This document shows, one piece after another, positions 51,445-60,152 of a stretch of 64,000 nucleotides of DNA. The DNA lies in the NCBI GenBank assembly GCA_004557385.1, contig SFEA01000002.1:52749-116748 (forward strand), in the 5' to 3' direction. The notes under the pieces were generated by a model, which worked only from the letters and a program-made list of their open reading frames with translations, was not told the origin of the DNA and searched no databases. The DNA is from Bacteroidales bacterium (GTDB lineage: Bacteria > Bacteroidota > Bacteroidia > Bacteroidales > Muribaculaceae). How positions within the stretch are numbered: position 1 is the first letter of the stretch; each line of letters begins with the position of its first letter. A program made the translations under genes and the position numbers.

Positions 51445-52165
51445 TGGCTACATACAATCAATGGCGCAATCGCTGAAGATGGTTGCCGAAGCCCTGGGCG
51501 ACACGCTGGTGCCGCGTACGTGCTCGGTGTGTGGCGAAGTGCTTGCCCGCGACGAGCGTTTTGTGTGCCGCAAATGCATGGCTGAGATGCCTCTTACGGG
51601 ATTTGAACATCGTCCTTTCAACGCCATCGACCAGGCTCTTGCCGGCAAGGCGCTTGTTGAACGCAGCTACGGGCATTTCTATTATCGCCGCGGCGACCGC
51701 TATTGCAACATCATTCACGACATGAAGTATAGGCGGGTGCCTGCCATTGGCGAATGGTTGGGGCGGATTGCTGCCGAGAGGGCAATGCCGGCTGGTTTTT
51801 TTCGTGATATTGATGTGATTTTGCCGGTGCCGATGCATGAGCGCAAGGTGGCTGAGCGTGGCTACAACCAAACCGAATACATAGTACGCGGCATTAGCGC
51901 AGCCACCGGAATTGCCGTTGGCAACAACCTTGTGGCAGAGGAGCACTCCTCGCAGACGCGTAAGCGCCGCCTTGAGCGGTGGTATGGCGTTGAGGGCATT
52001 TACGCTGCTGTGCGCACCCACGAGCTTGCCCACAAGCATGTGCTGCTGGTTGACGACGTAATCACCACCGGTGCCACGTTGGCACATTGCGCAATGGCGT
52101 TGCAGAGCGCTGAGGGCGTGCGTGTGAGCGTGATGGTGCTTGGCGTGAGCGACATTGATTTTTAG
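51431..52165 (+). CDS. ComF-family phosphoribosyltransferase-like protein
   Basis: 244 residues from the ATG at 51431; the reading frame is open further upstream but that would lie wholly within recX. The N-terminal zinc ribbon is CSVCGEVLARDERFVCRKC. The PRTase signature is HVLLVDDVITTGATL near residue 210. ComF homologues are needed for DNA uptake in competent bacteria, though in Bacteroidota they are widespread without proven competence. It is the last gene of the prmC operon. Confidence 0.9.
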   Translation: MTNINGYIQSMAQSLKMVAEALGDTLVPRTCSVCGEVLARDERFVCRKCMAEMPLTGFEHRPFNAIDQALAGKALVERSYGHFYYRRGDRYCNIIHDMKYRRVPAIGEWLGRIAAERAMPAGFFRDIDVILPVPMHERKVAERGYNQTEYIVRGISAATGIAVGNNLVAEEHSSQTRKRRLERWYGVEGIYAAVRTHELAHKHVLLVDDVITTGATLAHCAMALQSAEGVRVSVMVLGVSDIDF

Positions 52166-52210
52166 AAAAATATTATCAAAGAAATAAACCCAAAATAATA
52201 GATTTTTGCA

Positions 52211-52774
52211 ATGAAGAAGCTTTTGATTTTGATAGATTGCCAGAACGATTTCATCACTGGCAGCTTGGCAGTTAAGGGCGCCCCCGAGGCTATGGATGCG
52301 TTGGCTGGTTATGTGAAAGCTCACGGCAACGAGTATGCCGACATTGTTGCCACATTAGACTGGCATCCCAAGAGCCACACCTCTTTTGCTGCAGTTGGCG
52401 AGGGCGGTTTGTGGCCTGCGCACTGTGTGCAACACACTGTGGGCGCTGCGCTACACGATGGCATAGCACAGGCATGTGAGCAGGAAATTAAGTGCTTCAC
52501 CAAAGGCAACCTGCGTGAGCGCGACGAATACTCGATATTTGCCAACGCTGAGAATGGTCCACGCCTTGCCAAGATGATTGCCGATGGCGGATACGACCAG
52601 ATTGACGTGTGCGGCTTGTGCGGCGATTATTGCGTGAAAGAAAGTGTGCAAGGACTCATCGACCACGGCTTCGGCAGCAAGGTTAACATCCTGCTTGCCT
52701 ATACGCCAAGCATCGACGGCGGCGCTGCGTTGCAAGCGTTTGTGGCAGCCAACAGTCTTGCCACTCAAGAATAA
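52211..52774 (+). CDS. pncA: Nicotinamidase (isochorismatase family)
   Basis: 187 residues. The catalytic triad is Asp in LLILIDCQNDF, Lys in CFTKGN and Cys in VCGLCGDYCVKESV. The metal site DWHPKSHTSF is the PncA-specific D-x-H-x3-H arrangement, which separates it from other isochorismatase-like hydrolases. It converts nicotinamide to nicotinate for NAD salvage. It is convergent with dgt, the two stop codons being 17 bases apart. Confidence 0.93.
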   Translation: MKKLLILIDCQNDFITGSLAVKGAPEAMDALAGYVKAHGNEYADIVATLDWHPKSHTSFAAVGEGGLWPAHCVQHTVGAALHDGIAQACEQEIKCFTKGNLRERDEYSIFANAENGPRLAKMIADGGYDQIDVCGLCGDYCVKESVQGLIDHGFGSKVNILLAYTPSIDGGAALQAFVAANSLATQE

Positions 52775-52791
52775 GAATAGCGAGTTGCCGC

Positions 52792-54129
52792 TTACACGTT
52801 AGGCAGCGACATGCCATTTAGTTTGCGGTAGAGGTCGAGTGCATACACGTCGGTCATACCGCTTATGTGGTCGATTACGGCTTGCAGTTTTTCGAATAAG
52901 GTGGGTGCATCAACATCATATTGTTGTGGCACCTTGCTAAGCAGCAGTTGCGAGTAGTTGAGGTCGGGATGCAGCACCGCCTGCACCAGTTTGTGCAGCA
53001 GGGTGGTGATGATTTGATTGCCGGCAAGGTCGATGTCCACCACGTCGCTGGCGCGGTAGATGCGAGCAAACGCCAGCTTCGAGCAGCCTTGATAGGCTTT
53101 TCGCGCCACTTCGCCCATGTGGTCGATTAGGCAGCCGCTGAAAGTGCCGCTGAGTATGGCTTGCTCGTTGTCGACAAACGCCTGAGCACATTCGCTCACC
53201 AGCGTGCCCACGATGCACGAGCGCAGATAGGCAATTTTTTCGTTCGGGTCGTCGACCGACGCCATCACTTGCAGCAGGTGGCTTCGGCGCTCGTCGCTGA
53301 AGAAGTTCAGAAACAGCTCAATCACCTCATTCGAGCCCACAATTTTCAGTTTGTGGGCATCTTCGATGTCCATCACCTGATAGCAGATGTCGTCGGCAGC
53401 CTCCACCACATACACCAGCGGATGGCGGGCATATCGCTCGTCGCCAATCTGCAAAATCTGCAGTTCGCCGGCAACCTTGCAAAAGATGTCCTTTTCGGTG
53501 GTGAAAAAGCCGAATTTGCCTTTCTCCGATGCGTGCAGCGACGAGAACGGATATTTCACAATCGACATGAGCATGCTGTAGGTCATGGCAAAACCGCCTT
53601 GCCTGCGGCCTTTGAATTGGTGCACCAGCCATCGGAAGCTGTTGGCGTTGCCTTCGAAGTGGGTGAGGTCGGTCCATTGCGCTGGAGTGAGCAGCGATTG
53701 CAATTCTTGTCCGGGACCTTCGGAGAAATAGGCAGCAATGGTTTTTTCGCCGCTGTGCCCGAAAGGCGGGTTACCCAGGTCGTGAGCCAGACAGGCTGCA
53801 GCCACTATCGAGTCGACGTGGTCGAGTTTGTCCACCCAAGGCTCATCGGCATATTTTTTGCGCAGCTGCAAGGCAATTTCGCGTGCCAACGAACGGCCCA
53901 CACACGACACTTCGAGGCTGTGAGTCAGACGGTTGTGCACAAAGATGCTTCCCGGCAAGGGAAACACCTGCGTCTTGTTTTGCAGTCGGCGGAACGGCGA
54001 CGAAAACACCAGGCGGTCGTAGTCGCGCTGGAAGTCGCTGCGTATTCCTGATTTCTCTTTGTCGTGATAGTGCTCCAGACCGAGACGCTTGTCGCAAATC
54101 AAACGGTCCCAACTCATCATTTCTGCCAT
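52792..54129 (-). CDS. dgt: Deoxyguanosinetriphosphate triphosphohydrolase
   Basis: About 445 residues from the ATG at 54129 (MAEMMSWDRLICDKRLG). The frame is open upstream to 54348 but those codons look non-coding and overlap the next gene, so the shorter form is preferred. HD-domain motifs are visible: NRLTHSLEVSCVGRSLA, ACLAHDLGNPPFGHSGE and the later VVEAADDICYQVMDIED. The RLQNKTQVFPL block is typical of dGTPases. It hydrolyses dGTP to deoxyguanosine and triphosphate, affecting dNTP pools and phage susceptibility. Confidence 0.94.
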   Translation of the reverse strand: MAEMMSWDRLICDKRLGLEHYHDKEKSGIRSDFQRDYDRLVFSSPFRRLQNKTQVFPLPGSIFVHNRLTHSLEVSCVGRSLAREIALQLRKKYADEPWVDKLDHVDSIVAAACLAHDLGNPPFGHSGEKTIAAYFSEGPGQELQSLLTPAQWTDLTHFEGNANSFRWLVHQFKGRRQGGFAMTYSMLMSIVKYPFSSLHASEKGKFGFFTTEKDIFCKVAGELQILQIGDERYARHPLVYVVEAADDICYQVMDIEDAHKLKIVGSNEVIELFLNFFSDERRSHLLQVMASVDDPNEKIAYLRSCIVGTLVSECAQAFVDNEQAILSGTFSGCLIDHMGEVARKAYQGCSKLAFARIYRASDVVDIDLAGNQIITTLLHKLVQAVLHPDLNYSQLLLSKVPQQYDVDAPTLFEKLQAVIDHISGMTDVYALDLYRKLNGMSLPNV

Positions 54130-54158
54130 AGCTGAGGGGTGCGTGTATTTGTTGAATA

Positions 54159-54386
54159 TTAGTGTCGTGGTTGCTTGTTCTCGTTTTCGCGCTGCGCACG
54201 TTTCAGTTTTGATGCTTGTTGCCAAAGAATCACATAGAGCACAACAAGGATGATGATGCCAATGAGTGGGGCGATAATGCTGCTCATTACGCCGCTTGCC
54301 AGCCCAAGAGCCAGCATCACCACGTTCAAGAAAATTAGTAACAAGCACACAAGTTGCTCAATCTTGAGGAGTTTTAATGCATTCAT
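54159..54386 (-). CDS. Small two-helix membrane protein
   Basis: 75 residues with two hydrophobic helices (about 10-32, LVCLLLIFLNVVMLALGLA; and 36-56, IIAPLIGIIILVVLYVIL) and a basic, charged C-terminal tail (KLKRAQRENENKQPRH). No family recognised. It sits 29 bases upstream of the dgt start on the same strand and may be co-transcribed. Confidence 0.65.
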   Translation of the reverse strand: MNALKLLKIEQLVCLLLIFLNVVMLALGLASGVMSSIIAPLIGIIILVVLYVILWQQASKLKRAQRENENKQPRH

Positions 54387-54499
54387 TCGTTATAGGGTGT
54401 TTAGTAGACGCTAAATGGCAGCAATTTGCGCTGCCTTGCTACGCAAAGTTAATCGGTTTATTGCTGAATACAAAAAATTAAGGGGCAAAAAAATGCGGT

Positions 54500-55321
54500 T
54501 CAAGGTTGGGCAGGGCGAGCAGGGCGTGGCAGGCTCTTTGCATAGTCTATGCCTTTCATCACCCAATTCAGAGCCTTGGGCAGCGAAGTGTCGCCTTTGC
54601 GGCTCACTCGCCAAGCCATAAGCAATGCTCGCAGCAGCATGTGGTCGTGGCGTTTTGCGATGTAAAGGTATGCGCCATTAGCCATCACCACTGCAGGATT
54701 GGTGGCACATCGAATGCCGGTGGTGGGATGGTTGTGCGTGACAATGGTGATGGGGAAGAAGCGAGCTTGCATACCCATTGCAAGGGCGTCGTGCACCCAC
54801 ACACTCTCTTCGCCGGCGCCAAGCACGGGCGCTCCAAGTCCGAAATGCTCGTCGAACCATAATCTGCCTTGCACCGAGGTGCGGCGGAAGGCGATTTCAA
54901 AAGATGTAATAAAGTAGTTTTTAGGGAAACTATGCAGGTCGAACTCGTGGTCGGGGTAGGTCTTGCTGTCGCTTTCAGAATCGTAGCGGAAAGTGGCGAA
55001 ATCGAGTTCGGGATTTTGCTCAAAAGTGGTCACTACTGCTCTCAGTCCGTCGGGCAGCAGCACAAGGTCGTCGTCGGCAATGAGGCAGATGTCGCCCGAG
55101 GCATTCCGCAGCGCATTGTTTCGGTTGCGGCTAAGCCCTTTGCCTTGCAGAGTGAACACACGCACGTCGGGGCGCCGCAACTCGGCAGGCACCATTGATG
55201 CCACCTTGCCGGTCAGTTGCCACGACACCAGATAGCGAAATCCGGGTGTTTGCGGCAGCATCATGTCAGCCACGCTGTTGATGCCTTCGTCGATGGTGCA
55301 TATTAGTATTTCCAGAGTCAT
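54500..55321 (-). CDS. Family 2-like glycosyltransferase
   Basis: 273 residues from the ATG at 55321, chosen because it overlaps the stop of the upstream glycosyltransferase as ATGA and because TLEILICTIDEGI is the usual beta-strand start. GKGLSRNRNNALRNASGDI leads to the D-x-D site LIADDDLVLLPDG, the GT-A nucleotide-sugar motif. The GAGEESVWVHDAL block is like the ED-containing acceptor motif. No transmembrane segment. It probably acts on a cell-surface glycan with the gene at 55318. Confidence 0.85.
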   Translation of the reverse strand: MTLEILICTIDEGINSVADMMLPQTPGFRYLVSWQLTGKVASMVPAELRRPDVRVFTLQGKGLSRNRNNALRNASGDICLIADDDLVLLPDGLRAVVTTFEQNPELDFATFRYDSESDSKTYPDHEFDLHSFPKNYFITSFEIAFRRTSVQGRLWFDEHFGLGAPVLGAGEESVWVHDALAMGMQARFFPITIVTHNHPTTGIRCATNPAVVMANGAYLYIAKRHDHMLLRALLMAWRVSRKGDTSLPKALNWVMKGIDYAKSLPRPARPAQP

Positions 55322-56451
55322 AATTTTTGCTTTTTCGTGAGGATTTCGTTCCAAAAATCAATGTGTCGGCGCGCCACCACATGGCTGTCGTTGTGCTTCA
55401 TTACGAACTCACGACTCATGCGGCTCAGTGTGGGCAACTGTGCTTTATTATTAACAATCCAGCGCAGTTTTTGTTCGATATCGCCCTCGATGAGCGGCGA
55501 CACGTTCACGATGGGTCGGCAGCGCTCCTCGCCAATAAAACGGTAAAACTCCTCCTCGCCACCACTCACAGCCACCATGCCTTGCGCCATGGCAATGAGT
55601 GCATTGGTTGCTGGCGTGTAGGAGTAAAGTTGGTCGAGAATCACATGGCATCCAAGCATGCGTTCGATGTATTCGTTGTAAGGCAAGTTTTCCACCACAT
55701 CAAGCTCGCAAAGATGAGGCATTTGCTCCGTCACGGCTTTTGCCGCGGCAAGCAGTCGGTCGGTGCCTTTGAATATGCTTCGGTTGCGCTGCATGCCGAT
55801 GAAGAAGCGCACCTTTGCAGGTTCTGTCGTGATGAAATGTGGCTTAAGTGCTTGCGTGTTGATAGGTATGCCGCCGTAAGCCAATTTGTCGGGGATTATG
55901 GAACTATAAATCTTGTAGTATTCATACAGGCAAGCCACGGCGCCGTCGATGCGGCTGATTATGTGTCGGTGGAAACGCTCCATTGCAGGGTCGAGCCAAC
56001 TGTGGCTGCGCTCGGCAGCGCCTTCTGCCGAGGCAAGGTATTGCGTGGGCGTGTGATGGAGCATATATTCGCTGTAGTTTAGCACATTGCCATCGAGGCA
56101 AGCCTTCACCACATCGTGGTCGCTGCCCAACGCCGAGAGAAAAACGCTGCGGTTGTGCTGGCAAATGAAGTCGAACACCAATTTCACCTTGTCGGGCCTC
56201 AGGTTAAGAAACACCGGATTCACCAGATGCACCACATCGTAGCCGCACATGCTTGGCAGCAGGCTTAACACCCTCGCCACATAGCGCAGCGCGCCGCCCA
56301 GACCGCTTTCGCGGGTCAGGTCGATGTCGCGGCTGGTGTCCATCCAGCGCGAACCGTCGCTCATGAGCACCACATGGTGCCCCATGGCGCGGAGTGCCGT
56401 TGCCAGAGTGGAGTGTAGGTTGCTTGCGTCGCCCAAAAACAGTATCTTCAT
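55318..56451 (-). CDS. Family 4-like (GT-B) glycosyltransferase
   Basis: 377 residues. The N-terminus MKILFLGDASNLHSTLATAL and GYDVVHLVNPVFL are GT-B N-domain features. The C-domain has VRFFIGMQRNRSIFKGTDRL and the donor-binding stretch DQLYSYTPATNALIAMAQGM followed by VSGGEEEFY; the glutamate motif is not the standard E-x7-E. The gene is coupled to the following glycosyltransferase by a 4-base overlap and lies back-to-back with the plus-strand glycosyltransferase at 56563. Confidence 0.8.
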   Translation of the reverse strand: MKILFLGDASNLHSTLATALRAMGHHVVLMSDGSRWMDTSRDIDLTRESGLGGALRYVARVLSLLPSMCGYDVVHLVNPVFLNLRPDKVKLVFDFICQHNRSVFLSALGSDHDVVKACLDGNVLNYSEYMLHHTPTQYLASAEGAAERSHSWLDPAMERFHRHIISRIDGAVACLYEYYKIYSSIIPDKLAYGGIPINTQALKPHFITTEPAKVRFFIGMQRNRSIFKGTDRLLAAAKAVTEQMPHLCELDVVENLPYNEYIERMLGCHVILDQLYSYTPATNALIAMAQGMVAVSGGEEEFYRFIGEERCRPIVNVSPLIEGDIEQKLRWIVNNKAQLPTLSRMSREFVMKHNDSHVVARRHIDFWNEILTKKQKL

Positions 56452-56562
56452 CGGTGAAATAATGGCGTTTATTTTGTTTTGCGGTGTAAATGTAAGGCTT
56501 TTTTGCCGTATTGTGATAAATATTTTGTAAATTTACAAAATCAACAATGCAATTTTAACAGA

Positions 56563-57501
56563 ATGGATATAACGATAATTGTCCCAGTTTATAATCGCGC
56601 TCATTTAGTTGGTGCTACCCTCGATTCGATTGCGGCTCAAACACTTCGTCCGATACATTTGGTTCTGGTAGACAACAATTCTCAGGACAATACCTTGAAG
56701 GTGCTGCTCGATTTTAAGAAACGTCACCAATCCGACGATTTCAAGGTGACGGTTTTGCAGGAAACTCGTCGAGGTGCAGCTGCGGCTCGAAATTGTGGTC
56801 TGCAGGAGGCCACCACTGAGTGGGTGATGTTTTTCGATAGCGACGATATTATGGCTCCTGATTTGCTTGAATCGTATGCGCGAGCATTGGAGAAGCATGC
56901 CGATGCGGAGATTATATTGACTCGTGCGACGCTAAAGCAAGTTGATGGTAAGATGCGTCAGTTGCCATATTTTGAAAAAGATTTTTTTGCCAATCATCTG
57001 ATTCATGCTACGATGGCAACTCAGCGCTATATTGCCCGTCGCAAATGCTTTTTGAATGTGGGAGGATGGGACCCGTCGCAAATGGTATGGGACGATTTGG
57101 AATTAGGCGTAAGATTGTTGCTGAAAATGCCAACTCTGGCTTTTGTTGCCGACAAAAGTCGAATAACTATTGTCGCCGGCGAAGAGTCAATCAGCGGGTT
57201 GGATTTCTCATCTCGCCACGCGGGCTGTGAAATGGCTCTTGCCACAATAGAGAAAAAGTTGCAGGATTCGGCGCATCCCCAAGCTGAGCGGTTGATGAAG
57301 ATTGTTGACTATAGACGTGTGGTTTTGGCGGCGCATTATGCGCGCGAAGGCCATCTTGAACTTGCCAATCCGCTCTACGGCAGTGTGATACGCAAGTATG
57401 TATCATTGCCGGTGCTTTCAACATTGTTTGCCATCGCCTATGATTACATAAGGCATGGAGGACGAGGTTTTGGACGATTGATACGGCTGATTGTGCGTTG
57501 A
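56563..57501 (+). CDS. Family 2 glycosyltransferase
   Basis: 312 residues from the ATG at 56563, where MDITIIVPVYNRAHLVGATL begins as GT2 enzymes do; upstream in-frame codons overlap the AT-rich promoter. The D-x-D site is in WVMFFDSDDIMAPDLL. WDPSQMVWDDLELGVRLL resembles the ED acceptor/catalytic block. The C-terminus is basic and helical (GRGFGRLIRLIVR), suggesting membrane association. It forms a small glycan locus with the two minus-strand transferases. Confidence 0.88.
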   Translation: MDITIIVPVYNRAHLVGATLDSIAAQTLRPIHLVLVDNNSQDNTLKVLLDFKKRHQSDDFKVTVLQETRRGAAAARNCGLQEATTEWVMFFDSDDIMAPDLLESYARALEKHADAEIILTRATLKQVDGKMRQLPYFEKDFFANHLIHATMATQRYIARRKCFLNVGGWDPSQMVWDDLELGVRLLLKMPTLAFVADKSRITIVAGEESISGLDFSSRHAGCEMALATIEKKLQDSAHPQAERLMKIVDYRRVVLAAHYAREGHLELANPLYGSVIRKYVSLPVLSTLFAIAYDYIRHGGRGFGRLIRLIVR

Positions 57502-57594
57502 CATAGCAGCAAAAAAGACTGGAAAAAACAGGTGATTGCACATTAAGAAACATTAAATAGACGGCTTGCAAAAGGATTTTTGCGGGAAAAGTAT

Positions 57595-57602
57595 TAACTT
57601 TG
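57595..57602 (+). promoter_or_regulatory. -7 box of the parE-coaD-S41 operon
   Basis: TAACTTTG, 40 bases before the parE ATG at 57643. Confidence 0.55.
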
Positions 57603-57642
57603 TGGGATATAGCATCAGCATGCTTCATTTTTATAAAGCAGT

Positions 57643-59586
57643 ATGTCAGAAGAACAAGAAATCAATGCATTAGAGCCGGCAGGAAACGCCGGTGGATATG
57701 ATGAATTAGTCACCTTGTCGCCGCTTGAGCACATCAGGCGCCGACCGGGTATGTATATAGGTAAGCTGGGCGACGGTTCGCAGAACGACGACGGCATATA
57801 TGTGTTGCTCAAGGAAACGCTCGACAACGCCATCGACGAGCACGCTGCCGGCTACGGCGACGTAATCGAACTCACCGTGGAGAACGGCGAGGTGAGCATT
57901 CGCGACTATGGCCGCGGCATACCGTTGCAAGATGTCACCCGTGCCGCCACCGCCATGAACACCAGCGGTAAGTTCGACACACAGAACTATCAGAGCTCGG
58001 TGGGTATGAATGGTGTGGGCTTGAAAGCCACCAATGCCTTGAGCGAGTGGTGCTACGTGCAGTCGTGGCGTGACGGGATGACCTCCTACACACGCTTTGA
58101 GCGTGGCGAGGTGGTGGAAGAAAGCGCTATAGTGGAATCGGAACCCGATGCCAAGAACGGCACGCTCATTCGATTTAAGCCCGACAACTCGATTTTTGTA
58201 GGCTATGCCTTCCGCGACGATTTTGTTGAGGTGATGGTGAAAAACTATTCGTTCCTCAACACCGGTCTCACGCTGATTTACAACGGTCGCAAGTTTCGTT
58301 CGCGCAACGGCTTGAGCGACCTTGTAAAGGAATACATGACCAACGACCCGCTGTATAAGCCCATACACTTGAAAGGCGACATGATTGAATGTGTAATCAC
58401 TCACGCCAACCAATACGGCGAGGAATACTATTCGTTTGTCAATGGTCAGCATACCACGCAGGGCGGCACGCACCAGAGTGCATTCCGCGAGGCTGTGTCG
58501 CGCACCATCAAGGAGTTTTTCAACAAGAACTTCGAGTATAGCGACATACGCTCGGGCATGGTGGCGGCAATCAGCATCAAGGTGGTGGAGCCAATCTTTG
58601 AGTCGCAGACAAAGATTAAGCTGGGCAGCACGGTGATGTATAAAGATGGTCCGACGGTGTATAAATTCATCAACGACTTCATCAAGCGCGAGCTCGACAA
58701 CTTCCTGCACAAGGAGCCGTTGATAGCCGAACCGATGCTTGCCAAGATACAGGAAAGCGAAAAAGAGCGTAAGGCGATAGCCGGAGTCACCAAGCAGGCT
58801 CGCGAACGCGCCAAGAAGGTGGCGCTGAATAACAAGAAGTTGCGCGACTGCCGCGTTCACTATAATGATGCCAAGGGCGACAAACGCGAACTGTCGTCGA
58901 TTTTCATCACCGAGGGACTCTCGGCAAGCGGCTCAATCACCAAGATTCGCGATGTGGAGACGCAAGCCGTGTTCTCGCTGCGAGGCAAACCGCTCAACTC
59001 GTTTGGCATGCAGCAGAAGATTGTGTATCAAAACGAGGAATTCAATCTGCTGCAAGCTGCGCTGAACATCGAGAACGGACTCGACGACCTGCGGTATAAC
59101 CGCGTGATTATCGCCACCGATGCCGATGTCGACGGTATGCACATTCGCTTGCTTATGCTCACATTCCTGCTGCAGTTCTTCCCCGAGCTAATTAAGACCG
59201 GTCACGTGTACATATTGCAGACGCCGCTCTTCCGCGTGCGAAACAAAAAGGAATCGAAGCGTCGCTCGTCCTCCTCGTCGAAAGCAGTCAAGGAAACCAA
59301 GCCCGAGACATATTATTGCTACAGCGACGAGGAACGTCTGGCAGCTATTGCCAAGGTGGGCGAGGGCAATGCCGAGATAACACGATTCAAAGGTCTTGGC
59401 GAAATTTCGCCCGACGAGTTTAAGGATTTCATTGGCGAAGGCATGCGCCTCGACCGCGTGACGCTGCGCAAAGAGGACGCAGTGCGCGACATGCTGGAGT
59501 TCTATATGGGCAAAAACACCATGGAGCGTCAAGGATTCATCATTGGCAACCTGAAAATTGAAGAGGAAGATGACATCACCAGCTGA
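57643..59586 (+). CDS. parE: DNA topoisomerase IV subunit B
   Basis: 647 residues. The GHKL ATPase has LLKETLDNAIDEHAAG (Mg-binding Asn), IRDYGRGIPL and SVGMNGVGLKATNAL. The transducer domain follows, then the TOPRIM domain with SSIFITEGLSASGS and the DxD in IIATDADVDGMHIR. It ends with ITRFKGLGEISPDEF. The B subunit supplies ATP hydrolysis and part of the DNA-cleavage metal site; parC is not adjacent in the window. Oddity: the TOPRIM motif usually written EGDSA reads EGLSA, although the catalytic Glu remains. A Ser-rich insertion (RRSSSSSKAVKE) lies just after the TOPRIM core. Confidence 0.93.
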   Translation: MSEEQEINALEPAGNAGGYDELVTLSPLEHIRRRPGMYIGKLGDGSQNDDGIYVLLKETLDNAIDEHAAGYGDVIELTVENGEVSIRDYGRGIPLQDVTRAATAMNTSGKFDTQNYQSSVGMNGVGLKATNALSEWCYVQSWRDGMTSYTRFERGEVVEESAIVESEPDAKNGTLIRFKPDNSIFVGYAFRDDFVEVMVKNYSFLNTGLTLIYNGRKFRSRNGLSDLVKEYMTNDPLYKPIHLKGDMIECVITHANQYGEEYYSFVNGQHTTQGGTHQSAFREAVSRTIKEFFNKNFEYSDIRSGMVAAISIKVVEPIFESQTKIKLGSTVMYKDGPTVYKFINDFIKRELDNFLHKEPLIAEPMLAKIQESEKERKAIAGVTKQARERAKKVALNNKKLRDCRVHYNDAKGDKRELSSIFITEGLSASGSITKIRDVETQAVFSLRGKPLNSFGMQQKIVYQNEEFNLLQAALNIENGLDDLRYNRVIIATDADVDGMHIRLLMLTFLLQFFPELIKTGHVYILQTPLFRVRNKKESKRRSSSSSKAVKETKPETYYCYSDEERLAAIAKVGEGNAEITRFKGLGEISPDEFKDFIGEGMRLDRVTLRKEDAVRDMLEFYMGKNTMERQGFIIGNLKIEEEDDITS

Positions 59587-60121
59587 TGCGCAACGTAAGG
59601 CGTTTTTCCCGGGTTCGTTCGACCCGTTCACGCGTGGGCATGAGTCGATTGTGCGCCGTGCTTTGGCTATGTTCAGCCATGTGGTGGTGGGCATCGGCAT
59701 CAACCCCGACAAGAAGGGGGTGATGAGCACCGAGCTGCGCTGGCAACTCATCGAAGCAGTTTTTGCGGGCGACAGCCGCGTGAGCGTGGTGAGTTATTCG
59801 GGTATGACGGTTGATGCCGTGAAGGCAGCGGGAGCCTGCTGCATAGTGCGCGGTGTGCGTGATGTGGCTGATTTCGACTACGAGATAAAGATTGCCGATT
59901 TCAACCGCAACATTGCCGGCATCGATACCCTGTTCTTGCCTGCGCATCCAGCGCTTGCGGGCATCAGCTCAACTGCGTTGCGCCAGGAGATTGCTCGGGG
60001 TGGCAACGTGAGCGGCATGTTGCCAAGCGGTTGCCCGCAGCACATCGTTGACGAACTTCGTAGCCTATGTGCTGATGAACTCAGTAATATATGTATCGAA
60101 ATTGAGAATAGATTGTTTTGA
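59570..60121 (+). CDS. coaD: Phosphopantetheine adenylyltransferase
   Basis: 183 residues from the ATG at 59570 (MTSPADAQRKAFFPGSFDPF), which overlaps the end of parE by 17 bases; an in-frame TTG 12 bases earlier is less likely. The T-x-G-H nucleotidyltransferase motif is in FDPFTRGHESIV, RGVRDVADFDYE binds phosphopantetheine, and ISSTALRQEI is the late ATP-site block. It makes dephospho-CoA in coenzyme A synthesis. Confidence 0.96.
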   Translation: MTSPADAQRKAFFPGSFDPFTRGHESIVRRALAMFSHVVVGIGINPDKKGVMSTELRWQLIEAVFAGDSRVSVVSYSGMTVDAVKAAGACCIVRGVRDVADFDYEIKIADFNRNIAGIDTLFLPAHPALAGISSTALRQEIARGGNVSGMLPSGCPQHIVDELRSLCADELSNICIEIENRLF

Positions 60122-60152
60122 TTAACACCTACAACTAAAAAATTAAAGTGAG

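Noticed and set aside
54130..54348. 73-residue N-terminal extension of Dgt
   Set aside because: It overlaps the small membrane protein gene and has non-protein-like composition; the ATG at 54129 gives the normal dGTPase start.
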